Assembly: GCA_020637445.1 (NCBI GenBank)
Contig: JACJVZ010000003.1
Span: 255,064-319,063 of the forward strand
Reading direction: 5' to 3'
Length of the DNA: 64,000 nt
From: Calditrichota bacterium
GTDB lineage: Bacteria > Electryoneota > RPQS01
Shown piece after piece: positions 37,167 through 46,089 of this stretch. The position numbers and the translations under genes are program-made. Position 1 is the stretch's first letter, and every line of letters starts with the position of its first letter. Below the pieces are notes generated by a model. It was not told the DNA's origin, ran no database searches, and saw only the letters and a list, made by a program, of their open reading frames with translations.

Positions 37167-37220
37167 CGCGACTCCCCGGTGTTGTTTCTCCCCAGTTCTG
37201 GCCGGGGAGTCGCGGTTCTT
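37167..37220 (+). terminator. Rho-independent terminator after the OmcS-like gene
   Basis: A 13-bp stem (37167-37179 with 37202-37214) followed by GTTCTTTTTC. It would separate expression of the cytochrome from the barrel and assembly genes that follow. The remainder of the gap to 37404 includes a GTCATGTGAC inverted repeat near 37344 and an A+T-rich stretch that may be a promoter. Confidence 0.8.
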
Positions 37221-37404
37221 TTTCGAACGTAGATCTTTGTTTAGTCGTTTTATCTTAGGCCCCCTTATTGGCCATGTCGCAGGTGTTGCGCAGGACCGAT
37301 TGCAAGACTATATTCTTGCTGACCCGGTCCTTCTTTTTGCTCCGTCATGTGACAGATAAATGCTTACAAATCGCAACTATTCTTGATTATATTCAATAGC
37401 TCTT

Positions 37405-39477
37405 ATGCGAGCGCCATCCCGACATAGCGGCCGCGTGCTTTTCTGCCTAATTACTGTTATCTTGCTGAGTTGCCAGAGCACCGTTTTGGCCGACTGGGGA
37501 GGCACGATCACAGGAACTGCGGCGAGCACTGAGTCTGACGGGGTGAATTCGGCGTCCTACGACCAGCAGTATACTCTTTACAATTCGGGCCGGCCCACGC
37601 CGACGGTTCGCTATTCGCTGAGCGGACTCTTCAGGCATTTTCAGACTCGTACGGGATCCGGCCCATATTCATGGCTTACCGAGGCCCGTCCGACCGGTGC
37701 GATGGATTGGCATACGCCGCTTCTTGATTTTCGCGGCGACGCCTCATACCGGGCAGATCGCGACGAACTGGGTTCGACTAAGCTGACTGGCGGCGCGGCA
37801 TCGGTTCGCGCGCAGACAAATTTGCTCAATTTTCCGATTCTTTACGGAGTGTCAAGTTGGGCCAAGAACGTCAACGATCTCGAGCTCATTGGCTACGACA
37901 CACGCACGCGCACCTTGTCCGCGGGCGGAACGTACAGCACGAACAGGGTTTTCGCAAACTACGAGTACTCCGATTTGCTGACGCGCAACGTGATAACGGG
38001 CATTGACCGAACGACGCGCAGTCATACCGGGAATTTGGAATTGAACCGGTCGTTTGTCAAAAACCTGGTCAACTTCCAGACCAACTATCAGATTTCGTCT
38101 CGCACCGAATCAGATAACTCGCAGATAACCGGCGAAGTACTGCGCACGCTTCAGGCGTCAGCCGGACTTTATCTCGCCGATCCGTCGCCGGATTTTGACG
38201 TTCTCGAGAGCACACCTGCTCTGATTGACGGTTTGGTCGGAATTCCCGCGGGTCCAGATTTTGATCTGGTCAACGGGACGACGCACAATTTTGGTTTGGA
38301 TTTCGGTGTGCCGTTGCTTGTAGACCATTTGCATCTGTACGTGGACACGTTAAGCACGGTGCAGTTTACGTGGACGATTTGGATCAGCTCGGACAATTTG
38401 AATTGGACGCCGATTGGCTCAAACCTCGCGGCACCCTTTAATTCGCTGTTCATGCGATACGAGTTTGCCTTCGAGCAAGTGCAAACGCGGTACATTAAGG
38501 TTTCGGTGTCGCCGCAGCTTCTGAACACTCCGATTGAAGTCACCGAGCTGCGCGGTTTGATTGCGGGCACGGGCGACAGGTCCAACAGGGAATACACGGA
38601 TCAGCGCGGTTCAGCGAGGATCCAAATTCAGCCATCGAAGTGGCTCAGCCTTGACGCCGCGGGGGACGCTCTCCGCCAAGGCGCATCGCTGACTTCCTTG
38701 GCGCGCGAAGAAGACGGACTTCAAACGTCGCTTCGGTTTCATCCCGCTCGGCTGGTGGATTTTTCGACGCGGTACCAGTGGAACCGCACGAATTACACGG
38801 ATTCGGATCAAGAAGAAGGCAACACGTCATCCGCCAACACGATTTTGCGGTCGCAATGGAGCCGCGCAGTCAGCACGGCGGTGAGCGTGGATCGCGGCGA
38901 AGAGAAGACGGCCAACATCCTTGTTCGCCGGAGCGAAGCATCGAGATTGGAGCTACGCGCGCTGCTTTTGCCGTTCCTGCGCTACGCGACGCAATTCAAT
39001 TACTCCGAAGACGAACGGTTTGACAGCCCGGACAAGATTTTTTCGCGGACGTTTTCGAATTCGTTCGAAGGTGATCCGACAAACCGTTCGCAGATCAGCA
39101 TCACCCATCGATATGAGACGCGCACGGCGCGCGTTTCCGCGGTTTTGAAGTACAGAGTATCGCTTTCGGGGCGGCTGTTGTACCGTTTGACGGACACGGT
39201 AAACCTGACAGGAAGCGCGACGACGTCCACGGATCCCCGGCGCGATGACCGTACCTACGACGGCATTTTGTCGTGGACGCCGACTTACAAGTTTTCAATC
39301 GGCGGAGCCGTGAACAGAATCGAAGGCACGAGCACGGCGGCATCGAATCAATATTCCATACAGACCATTTATCACTGGTCTGTCCGTACGGATGTAACAG
39401 CATCCTATTCGTTCAATGAGCGCGAAAACGACATGTCGACCTCTTCGGCCCGGCTTTCGTTCGCGACGCGGTTTTAG
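37405..39477 (+). CDS. Outer-membrane beta-barrel-like protein
   Basis: A 690-residue exported protein with signal peptide (hydrophobic VLFCLITVILLSC; cleavage either before that Cys as a lipoprotein or after VLA). Long runs of alternating hydrophobic and polar residues, many Arg/Tyr/Thr, and a C-terminal Phe (SARLSFATRF) point to an outer-membrane barrel. Residues about 230-390 (LHLYVDTLSTVQFTWTIWIS, SDNLNWTPIG, FEQVQTRYIKVSV) look like an inserted carbohydrate-binding/discoidin-like domain. No haem motif. By position it may be the outer-membrane conduit or secretion pore of the cytochrome system; it does not show the MtrB CxxC start. Family not recognised. Confidence 0.72.
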   Translation: MRAPSRHSGRVLFCLITVILLSCQSTVLADWGGTITGTAASTESDGVNSASYDQQYTLYNSGRPTPTVRYSLSGLFRHFQTRTGSGPYSWLTEARPTGAMDWHTPLLDFRGDASYRADRDELGSTKLTGGAASVRAQTNLLNFPILYGVSSWAKNVNDLELIGYDTRTRTLSAGGTYSTNRVFANYEYSDLLTRNVITGIDRTTRSHTGNLELNRSFVKNLVNFQTNYQISSRTESDNSQITGEVLRTLQASAGLYLADPSPDFDVLESTPALIDGLVGIPAGPDFDLVNGTTHNFGLDFGVPLLVDHLHLYVDTLSTVQFTWTIWISSDNLNWTPIGSNLAAPFNSLFMRYEFAFEQVQTRYIKVSVSPQLLNTPIEVTELRGLIAGTGDRSNREYTDQRGSARIQIQPSKWLSLDAAGDALRQGASLTSLAREEDGLQTSLRFHPARLVDFSTRYQWNRTNYTDSDQEEGNTSSANTILRSQWSRAVSTAVSVDRGEEKTANILVRRSEASRLELRALLLPFLRYATQFNYSEDERFDSPDKIFSRTFSNSFEGDPTNRSQISITHRYETRTARVSAVLKYRVSLSGRLLYRLTDTVNLTGSATTSTDPRRDDRTYDGILSWTPTYKFSIGGAVNRIEGTSTAASNQYSIQTIYHWSVRTDVTASYSFNERENDMSTSSARLSFATRF

Positions 39478-39500
39478 TATTTATTCAACCGTTGCCAGTT

Positions 39501-40070
39501 ATGAAATCACTTAAATATGCTCTAACGCTCGGACTTATTTGGCTGTTGGCAGGATGCGCGGCACGGCGCTCGACTGTTTTCATTCACCCGGAATATGATT
39601 TCGGAGCGATTGAGCGCGTGGCAGTAGTCAACTTTGAAAATCTTTCCGCTGATCAGGGCGTTGCGGGCTACGCGACGCGGCTGTTTCTGACCGAACTCTT
39701 GGCGGCTCAGGTATTCGACGTGGTCGAGCCGGGGGAAACGGCGCGCGTGTTGCGGAATATCGGTCAATCTCGCGGCGGCGAACTTGATTTAGCCGGATTG
39801 AAGACGATGTCCGACTCGCTCGGAGTTCAGGCTGTGATTTTTGGGTCGGTGGGAGAAGCCGGACAGATAGCCGGACGCGGAACTCAATCAAGTGTCGTAA
39901 GTTTGAATGCGCGTATGGTTGATTGCGAGACGGGTCACACGGTTTGGTCGTCGGCAGTCAGTATCGGCGGGCCGGGGACTTTTTCCCGGATGATGGGAGT
40001 GGGCGAAGTGACGCGCAGCGAAGCCGTACAGCGCGCCGTGCGCAAATTGATAAAGAGCCTGATTAGCTGA
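39501..40070 (+). CDS. CsgG-like outer-membrane lipoprotein
   Basis: A 189-residue lipoprotein: signal peptide LGLIWLLAGC with lipobox LAGC. The mature part has IERVAVVNFENLSADQG, a GYATRLFLTELL helix, VVEPGETARVLRNIG, and LGVQAVIFGSVGEAG, the pattern of CsgG/GNA1162-type domains. CsgG itself forms the curli export pore and is longer; this protein may be only the periplasmic domain type. ATG 39501 is preferred to an upstream TTG. Its stop and the start of the next gene share a base (TGATG). Confidence 0.72.
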   Translation: MKSLKYALTLGLIWLLAGCAARRSTVFIHPEYDFGAIERVAVVNFENLSADQGVAGYATRLFLTELLAAQVFDVVEPGETARVLRNIGQSRGGELDLAGLKTMSDSLGVQAVIFGSVGEAGQIAGRGTQSSVVSLNARMVDCETGHTVWSSAVSIGGPGTFSRMMGVGEVTRSEAVQRAVRKLIKSLIS

Positions 40071-41143
40071 TGTACCGCTCACGCGTGACGGCGTTGGGTT
40101 TCGCGCTGCTTTTGGCGTGGACTCAGGCGGGCGCTCAACTGCGAGTCGCTCTTCTGCCGTTTTACAATGCATCTGCCGCTGAAACGGCGCGGGAGATTTT
40201 TGACGAATCTGCCCGGCACATTCTCGAACGGCGCGGCATAGTATCTGTAGACGCGGATTCGGTGAACGCAGTTCTGCGGTCACTGCGCATCAGGAACACT
40301 GCAACTCCTGTAAAAGAAGATTTGCGCGCGCTGGCCGATTCGTTGGACGTTTCGTTCGTGCTTCTGGGAACGATTCACAGATTCACGCTCGACAGCACTT
40401 TTTCGGAAGCGTCGCTTTGCGCGCGGCTGATTGACGTCTCTTCCATGCGCATGATTTGGAACGACTGCGCGGTCGTCGCAGGAGGCGGTGGACATGCACT
40501 GGTGTCAAGTCCCGTGCATCGCAAAGCAGGCAAGCTCGCGAAATCCGCCGCGAAGAAGCTCTTTTCCTCGATCAAGACCAACAGGCCGGAACAACGCTAT
40601 CATATTGACGAGCTCGTGGTATCACACCAGTCAAAAAAGCAGCGCGTGGCCTGCACGACCGTTGCCGTGATACCACCCTTGGACGAAGCGGAAGCCTCAT
40701 TTTCAGGGGATATGATCGGCGACTTTTTGGTGGAGTCATTGATGAAGCGCGGATTTAATGTGGTAGATCCCGGCCAAGTTCGCGAAGTGATGCTGCAAAG
40801 CGAAGATCTTCGCCACGGCCAGTCCGTACGCGCGGTCAGCAGTGCGCTGGCAGAGAATCTCGGCGTGGATCTGGTGGTCACGGGCACGGTCAGCGAGTTG
40901 ACGACGGAGCGTCACGTCAGTTTGGGGGCGAATCCGGAAGCGGGGTTTGAGTTGCGCATGATCGATCCCGCCACCGACGTCGTGGTATGGGCGGAGTATT
41001 TTCGCCGCAGCGGCAAGACCGGATCGGGCTTTTTCGGCGTCGGCGCTATCCACAGTCCGGCGAAATTGGTACGCAATATGGTTGACGGAGCGGTCTCCGA
41101 CTTGCGAGTGATCCGCCGCAAGAATTCAATTACAGCACAATAA
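40070..41143 (+). CDS. Exported protein with two CsgG-like domains
   Basis: A 357-residue protein with signal peptide (to about AGAQ, residue 23). Two similar halves: LRVALLPFYNASAAETAREIF with VSFVLLGTIHRFTL in the first, and CTTVAVIPPLDEAEASF, VESLMKRGFNVVDPGQVREVM and LGVDLVVTGTVSEL in the second. Each resembles the domain of the preceding lipoprotein, so this is a duplicated CsgG-like protein without a lipobox. The last part GKTGSGFFGVGAIHSPAKLVRNMV mirrors the GPGTFSRMMGVGEVTRSEAVQ end of its neighbour. Role unknown; likely works with the lipoprotein. Confidence 0.68.
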   Translation: MYRSRVTALGFALLLAWTQAGAQLRVALLPFYNASAAETAREIFDESARHILERRGIVSVDADSVNAVLRSLRIRNTATPVKEDLRALADSLDVSFVLLGTIHRFTLDSTFSEASLCARLIDVSSMRMIWNDCAVVAGGGGHALVSSPVHRKAGKLAKSAAKKLFSSIKTNRPEQRYHIDELVVSHQSKKQRVACTTVAVIPPLDEAEASFSGDMIGDFLVESLMKRGFNVVDPGQVREVMLQSEDLRHGQSVRAVSSALAENLGVDLVVTGTVSELTTERHVSLGANPEAGFELRMIDPATDVVVWAEYFRRSGKTGSGFFGVGAIHSPAKLVRNMVDGAVSDLRVIRRKNSITAQ

Positions 41144-41151
41144 TTAAACGT

Positions 41152-42780
41152 ATGACGAAGATATTTTCGCTGGTTCTTTCGCTGTTTGTCACTCTGACGA
41201 CGGCATTCGCAAGTGAATCCGTCGTGATCGCCACGGTAAACGGCGACGAGATTACGACGGACATGATGGCCAATGAACTGGCGCACATCCACTCGACTCA
41301 AAGCGAGCAAGTGCATCGCTCGGATTTCAGCGTGGACCGGCTCCTGCAGAGAATGATCAACGACCGTCTGTTGATTCAGGACGCGTACGACCTCGGCATC
41401 AACGAAGAAAAAGACGTCGTGGACGCAGTCCATTGGTTTCGCGAGACGTCGGCCTACCAAATGCTGCTCGACGACATCGCCCCAAAGGACATTACCGTTT
41501 CCGACGAAGAGCTTCTCGCCGCATTTGAAAAATACTACCGCCGCGCGATGCTCCGCATGATTTGCGTGTTGGACTCGTCTTTGTCGTGTGCGATCGCCGA
41601 CAGCATTCACGAAGGCGTTTCAATGGCGTCGCTGTCGAGACGGTATGCGATTGACCGTTTCAAGGACTTGGGCGGCGACGCCGGAGTCACTGCTCTGTAC
41701 GATATTCCCGAAGACCTCGCGAGCAAGCTCGAGGCGACACCGCAAGGCGAATTGGTCGGCCCGATGTTCCTGTGGGACACGTGGACGGTCGTTCGCGCGG
41801 AAGGATTTCTCCCCCCCGACGAAGCGATCTACGACAGCGTGAAGACTATTTTGCGTCGGCAGATTTTGATTGACAAAGGCGCTCAAATCCGTCGCGCGTT
41901 GATTGCCCGCGAAGGCGCGGATATACCGGTGTGGGTGGATTCGGCGGCCGTAGATGAGATTCCTTATCTCGCGTTGTCCGGCAAAGACCCGAAGGCCGTT
42001 CCCGTAATGCGGGTCGGCAAGAGCCGCGAGCTCTTGGCGACGGATCTGAAGAACAAATTCATCCACCGCACAGTGGGTCAAGCGACCCGCGAAAAACATG
42101 AAGCGGTTTGGGAAGTCGTCGATGAGCAATATCAAGTAATGATGCTCAAAGAGATCGCGAAGAAGAAATCGTACGTTGACGATCCGCGGTTGGACAAAGA
42201 TGCCGGCGCGTTTCGCGATTCCATGATGCTCGTGACGTATCTTCGTTCCGTGATCGCACCGACGATCAAGATCAGGGACGAAGAAATCAAGCAGTATTAT
42301 GATTCACATCCGGACGATTTCTACGGAACGGGTCGCGTCCGTGTGGGAATTTTGACGCGGGAGACACTCGGCGAGGCACAAGGGGATTATGAAAAACTTC
42401 TTGCGGGAGCCGATTTTTCGTGGATGGCAAAACAATTTTCGACGGATGAATTCAAGGATCGCGGCGGACTGCGTGACTGGATAAAGACCAGCCAATTCCC
42501 GCGCGACATCGCCGCACAGCTTGACACCTTGGCCATTGGCGGCTATCTTCCTCCGATGTCCGGCGACCAAGGTTTCGTGGTGATCAAACTTGTGGACCGC
42601 GAACCGGGAGAACGCATGACGCTCGACGAAGTGCGGGCCGGAATTCGTTCACGGTTGGAGTCTCAGAAACAATATGCGGCGATAGACGCAACCGTCAGCG
42701 AGTTGCGCGTCGACTCAGACATAAAAATCAACGAAGACGCCTTGCATTTGCTCCAAGTCTCGGGCCCGCAGGGTAAATAA
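41152..42780 (+). CDS. Periplasmic parvulin/SurA-like peptidyl-prolyl isomerase
   Basis: A 542-residue exported foldase. Signal peptide ends AFA; a SurA N-like segment follows (IATVNGDEITTDMMANELAHI, RMINDRLLIQDAYDLGI). A first degenerate parvulin-like domain lies around residues 130-230 (DRFKDLGGDAGVTALYDIP) and a better one around 385-490 (FSWMAKQFSTDEFKDRGGLRDWI, GGYLPPMSGDQGFVVIKLVDR). It probably helps outer-membrane or cytochrome proteins fold. It starts eight bases after the CsgG-like gene and precedes the 26-haem gene, so it belongs to the cytochrome assembly locus. Confidence 0.87.
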   Translation: MTKIFSLVLSLFVTLTTAFASESVVIATVNGDEITTDMMANELAHIHSTQSEQVHRSDFSVDRLLQRMINDRLLIQDAYDLGINEEKDVVDAVHWFRETSAYQMLLDDIAPKDITVSDEELLAAFEKYYRRAMLRMICVLDSSLSCAIADSIHEGVSMASLSRRYAIDRFKDLGGDAGVTALYDIPEDLASKLEATPQGELVGPMFLWDTWTVVRAEGFLPPDEAIYDSVKTILRRQILIDKGAQIRRALIAREGADIPVWVDSAAVDEIPYLALSGKDPKAVPVMRVGKSRELLATDLKNKFIHRTVGQATREKHEAVWEVVDEQYQVMMLKEIAKKKSYVDDPRLDKDAGAFRDSMMLVTYLRSVIAPTIKIRDEEIKQYYDSHPDDFYGTGRVRVGILTRETLGEAQGDYEKLLAGADFSWMAKQFSTDEFKDRGGLRDWIKTSQFPRDIAAQLDTLAIGGYLPPMSGDQGFVVIKLVDREPGERMTLDEVRAGIRSRLESQKQYAAIDATVSELRVDSDIKINEDALHLLQVSGPQGK

Positions 42781-42834
42781 TCAAGAAGTCATAGACGTTA
42801 CTTGGACGAGGAGCAGTTTCTCCTCAAGAGTATA

Positions 42835-44805
42835 ATGCTACATCGAATCGTACTACTGATCGTATTCGCAACTTTGGGACTTTTCGCGCTGGATACTCAC
42901 TCCGGTGCACAGGCTCAAGTGAAACGCGGATCCCGTTTCAGCAAACAAAAAGACTGCCTCGAGTGCCACGACGCGAAAGACTACCGCGGTAAATTTGCAC
43001 ACGAACCGGCGGAAAAAGGGGATTGCGCTGCGTGTCACTTGCCGCACGGCAAGGTTGGGGCGCTGCGACTTAAAGACACGGGCACTGCGCTTTGTACGTC
43101 GTGCCACAGCGCGGATTCGCTGCATTTGAACGCGGAATTCGTACACGATCCGGCGCGCTCGGGCAAGTGCCTCGATTGCCATGATCCGCATCGCGGACAA
43201 GCGAAAGGATTGCTGAAGGCGGAGATTCCCGGATTGTGTATCGAATGCCACGACGCGAAGCAATTCGAAGGCACGCACAAACATAAGCCGATGACCGACG
43301 GCTGCACAGCATGCCATGACATGCACGGCAGTGACCACGGAAATCTTCTCGTGCAGGAACCGGCGCAGCTTTGCGCGAGCTGTCACGCGAAGGCTGACGC
43401 CACGTTCGCCAAACAGCACGCGGGTTATCCGGTCGGCGGCAAAGACTGCGCGCAATGCCACGTGCCGCACTCGTCCGAAGTAAAGGCTTTGCTTCCGTCG
43501 ACGGTGCATGCGGCGATGGAAGGTCCCTCCTGCTCAGATTGTCATAACGCTCCCGGCGACGCAAATCCCTTTTCGTTGGTCGGCAGCGAGCGCGAAGTCT
43601 GCATGGGCTGTCACGATCCGATCGAAAAGTATGGTGACAAAACACATGATCCCGTGCAAAGCGAGAATTGCACGGAATGCCACAATCCGCACGCCACTCC
43701 GCGCAAGAGCCTGCTGAAAGCCGGCGACGCGCAAGTTTGCGGCGAATGCCACTCGGCGGAACTCGATAAGACGAATCTCGCTCACGGGCACGCCGCAGCC
43801 AAAGACGCTTGCACGACCTGCCACGACGGGCACGGCAACATGGACGACGCGCTTTTGAAAACCAAAGGCAACGATCAGTGTTTGCAATGTCACGACAATA
43901 TCGCTGAGGCGCTCAACCAGCCGGTGACGCACGCGGCGATGAAACTCGGGAAGTGCTGGAGTTGTCACGATCCGCACGGCACGAATGCCGACAAACTTCT
44001 GAGCCAGCCGGAAGGCGACTTGTGTCTGAAGTGTCACGACAAGTTGACGCCGGACTTTGCCAAGCGCGTCGTGCACCAACCGTTCCGCCGCGGAGACTGC
44101 GGAGGCTGTCACGACGTACACGGCGGCAGCAACGATCATTTGCTTTCGGCAACGGACAATTCGCTGTGTCAGAAATGCCACGAGGTTACGATGAAGATCG
44201 CCGACGGCAACACAGTGCATCCTCCGTTCGAAGACGGAGCCTGTTTTGATTGCCATGCTCCACATGCTAGCAATCACAACGGACTGCTAAATGCTTCAAC
44301 GGCGTCGACGTGCACCGAGTGCCACAGCGAAATAGCCGACGAAATCAAGCTGGCAAAATCCGTTCACCAGCCGGTTGCTGACGGACAATGTACGGCCTGC
44401 CACAGTCCGCACCAAAGCGCCAACCGCGCTCTGCTGCTTGCCAACGCCGGACAGCTTTGCATCACGTGCCATGCGGATATCGAAACGGCGCGCAACTCCA
44501 CGTTCCCGCATCCTCCGGCGAATGCGGGAGAGTGTTTGAACTGCCACAATCCGCACACGAGCAAGAACAAGGGTCTTCTGACGGAATCGATGCCGACCCT
44601 TTGTTTGGATTGCCACGTTACGGATACTCCGGAATTCCGGGCGTCGCATTTGGATCAAAACGGAACCAATCTAAATTGCGGAATGTGTCACGACGCTCAC
44701 GGCTCGAACGTCGAGCATATGTTGATGAACGTCCAGCACGCACCGTTTGAAGATAACGATTGTTCAGCCTGCCACACGGCGGGAGCGGAAGGAGGCAACC
44801 GATGA
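42835..44805 (+). CDS. 26-haem c-type cytochrome (paired CxxCH repeats)
   Basis: Exported multihaem protein of about 656 residues. From ATG 42835 it has a signal peptide (LHRIVLLIVFATLGLFAL, ending AQA); an upstream TTG 42802 is less likely. I count 26 CxxCH motifs, arranged mostly as alternating pairs of the paired-CxxCH type: one motif followed by DPHG, NPHA or similar, then LC..CH about 20 residues on. The fold is expected to be an elongated haem wire in the periplasm or at the surface. No other domain is seen. It shares an ATGA overlap with the 16-haem gene, so the two should be made in fixed ratio. Confidence 0.92.
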   Translation: MLHRIVLLIVFATLGLFALDTHSGAQAQVKRGSRFSKQKDCLECHDAKDYRGKFAHEPAEKGDCAACHLPHGKVGALRLKDTGTALCTSCHSADSLHLNAEFVHDPARSGKCLDCHDPHRGQAKGLLKAEIPGLCIECHDAKQFEGTHKHKPMTDGCTACHDMHGSDHGNLLVQEPAQLCASCHAKADATFAKQHAGYPVGGKDCAQCHVPHSSEVKALLPSTVHAAMEGPSCSDCHNAPGDANPFSLVGSEREVCMGCHDPIEKYGDKTHDPVQSENCTECHNPHATPRKSLLKAGDAQVCGECHSAELDKTNLAHGHAAAKDACTTCHDGHGNMDDALLKTKGNDQCLQCHDNIAEALNQPVTHAAMKLGKCWSCHDPHGTNADKLLSQPEGDLCLKCHDKLTPDFAKRVVHQPFRRGDCGGCHDVHGGSNDHLLSATDNSLCQKCHEVTMKIADGNTVHPPFEDGACFDCHAPHASNHNGLLNASTASTCTECHSEIADEIKLAKSVHQPVADGQCTACHSPHQSANRALLLANAGQLCITCHADIETARNSTFPHPPANAGECLNCHNPHTSKNKGLLTESMPTLCLDCHVTDTPEFRASHLDQNGTNLNCGMCHDAHGSNVEHMLMNVQHAPFEDNDCSACHTAGAEGGNR

Positions 44806-46025
44806 AACGGACCATGTTCTTACTTTGCGTGGTCGCAGTGCTGCTGAACGTACGCGGCCTCTTTTCGCAACAGTTGCCGAAAGTAGATCAGCGCAAAGCC
44901 TGTCTTGAATGTCATGACGATATTTCCGATGAGTTGAAACTACAGGACGTACACGGCCCGGTCGAAGACGGCGAGTGCAGCGCATGCCACAATCCTCACG
45001 CCGCACGGCACGAGAATTTGCTGGTGGACGCTGAAGGAACACTTTGCGCAAGCTGCCATGACGAAGCACACGATTGGCGCCGCAGATCGAACCAGCACAA
45101 ACCCGTTGAAGACGGAGAATGCACACGCTGCCACAGACCTCACGCTTCGGAGAACAACGACTTGCTGGTTGCTTCAAGCCGCGACCTGTGCGCCACGTGC
45201 CACACTGAAGTTCGCGATTGGATGGGAAAGAACACGACGCACGCACCGATGCGCGTAGGCCAGTGTTATAAATGCCACGACGTGCACGGCAGCGACCGTC
45301 CGAATCTGTTGACGAAAGACGCGTCAGATTTGTGTATCACGTGTCACGGGAATCTACAGAAATTGCGCGAACGCCACGTCGGTTTTGATCCGGTCGGAAA
45401 GAACTGCGCGGCCTGTCATGATCCGCACGCGAGCGACTCGCCGTCCTTGGTGATGAGCAACAAGCACGTGCCGTTTGAAGATCACGACTGTTCGGCGTGC
45501 CACGGACAAGCAAAACCGGACGGAAGCTATCCGCTCAAAGCGGCCGTTCAAACGGTATGCAGCGAATGTCACGACGACGAAGCTAAGCACTTCGCGAAGT
45601 TTATGCCTCACGGCGCGGATGACCAGAATTCATGTGAGATGTGTCACAACGGTCACGCGTCCGATCAAAATTCTCTATTGCTTTCCAGTCAGAAGAATCT
45701 GTGCGTGAAATGCCACGATCCGTCGCACGGAGTTGAAACGGTCGGCAACAATCCGCACACGAAATACGCTTGCACGAAATGTCACGATCCGCACGGCAGC
45801 GCCAACGCCGGTTATTTGACCAAGCCGCCACTTGAGCTTTGCGTCGAATGTCACCAGCATGAGCACCGCAGTGCGCACCCGATTGGTGACAAATTTACCG
45901 ACCCGATTACGGGCGGCCCGCTCGGCTGCACGAGTTGCCATGATTTGCATTCGTGGGAAGGCGAGCCGTTGTTGGTCGCGTCCGGCGACCGCGATTTGTG
46001 CGTGCGCTGTCACCGCGACAAATAA
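44802..46025 (+). CDS. 16-haem c-type cytochrome (paired CxxCH repeats)
   Basis: Exported cytochrome of 407 residues with 16 CxxCH motifs by my count. Signal peptide MKRTMFLLCVVAVLLNVRGLFS. The repeats resemble those of the upstream 26-haem protein (VEDGECSACHNPHA, LLTKDASDLCITCH), so the two probably arose from a common repeat. ATG 44802 has GGAAGGAGG six bases upstream and overlaps the preceding stop by four bases; a longer frame from 44760 is rejected. It ends with a terminator at 46044. Likely a partner carrying electrons to or from the filament. Confidence 0.92.
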   Translation: MKRTMFLLCVVAVLLNVRGLFSQQLPKVDQRKACLECHDDISDELKLQDVHGPVEDGECSACHNPHAARHENLLVDAEGTLCASCHDEAHDWRRRSNQHKPVEDGECTRCHRPHASENNDLLVASSRDLCATCHTEVRDWMGKNTTHAPMRVGQCYKCHDVHGSDRPNLLTKDASDLCITCHGNLQKLRERHVGFDPVGKNCAACHDPHASDSPSLVMSNKHVPFEDHDCSACHGQAKPDGSYPLKAAVQTVCSECHDDEAKHFAKFMPHGADDQNSCEMCHNGHASDQNSLLLSSQKNLCVKCHDPSHGVETVGNNPHTKYACTKCHDPHGSANAGYLTKPPLELCVECHQHEHRSAHPIGDKFTDPITGGPLGCTSCHDLHSWEGEPLLVASGDRDLCVRCHRDK

Positions 46026-46043
46026 CCGAACTATTTAAAAGAG

Positions 46044-46074
46044 AAAAGCCCGGACAATTTGTCCGGGCTTTTTT
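46044..46074. terminator. Bidirectional terminator after cytochrome locus
   Basis: Perfect 12-bp stem (46044-46055 with 46061-46072), T run on the plus strand and A residues on the left that serve the minus strand. It ends both the cytochrome operon and the convergent membrane-protein gene. Confidence 0.96.
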
Positions 46075-46089
46075 CATTCGCCATGAAAC

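Noticed and set aside
37405..39477. Barrel protein as an MtrB/PioB-type porin
   Set aside because: It lacks the N-terminal CxxC of that family and has an inserted discoidin-like domain; only a general outer-membrane barrel is supported.
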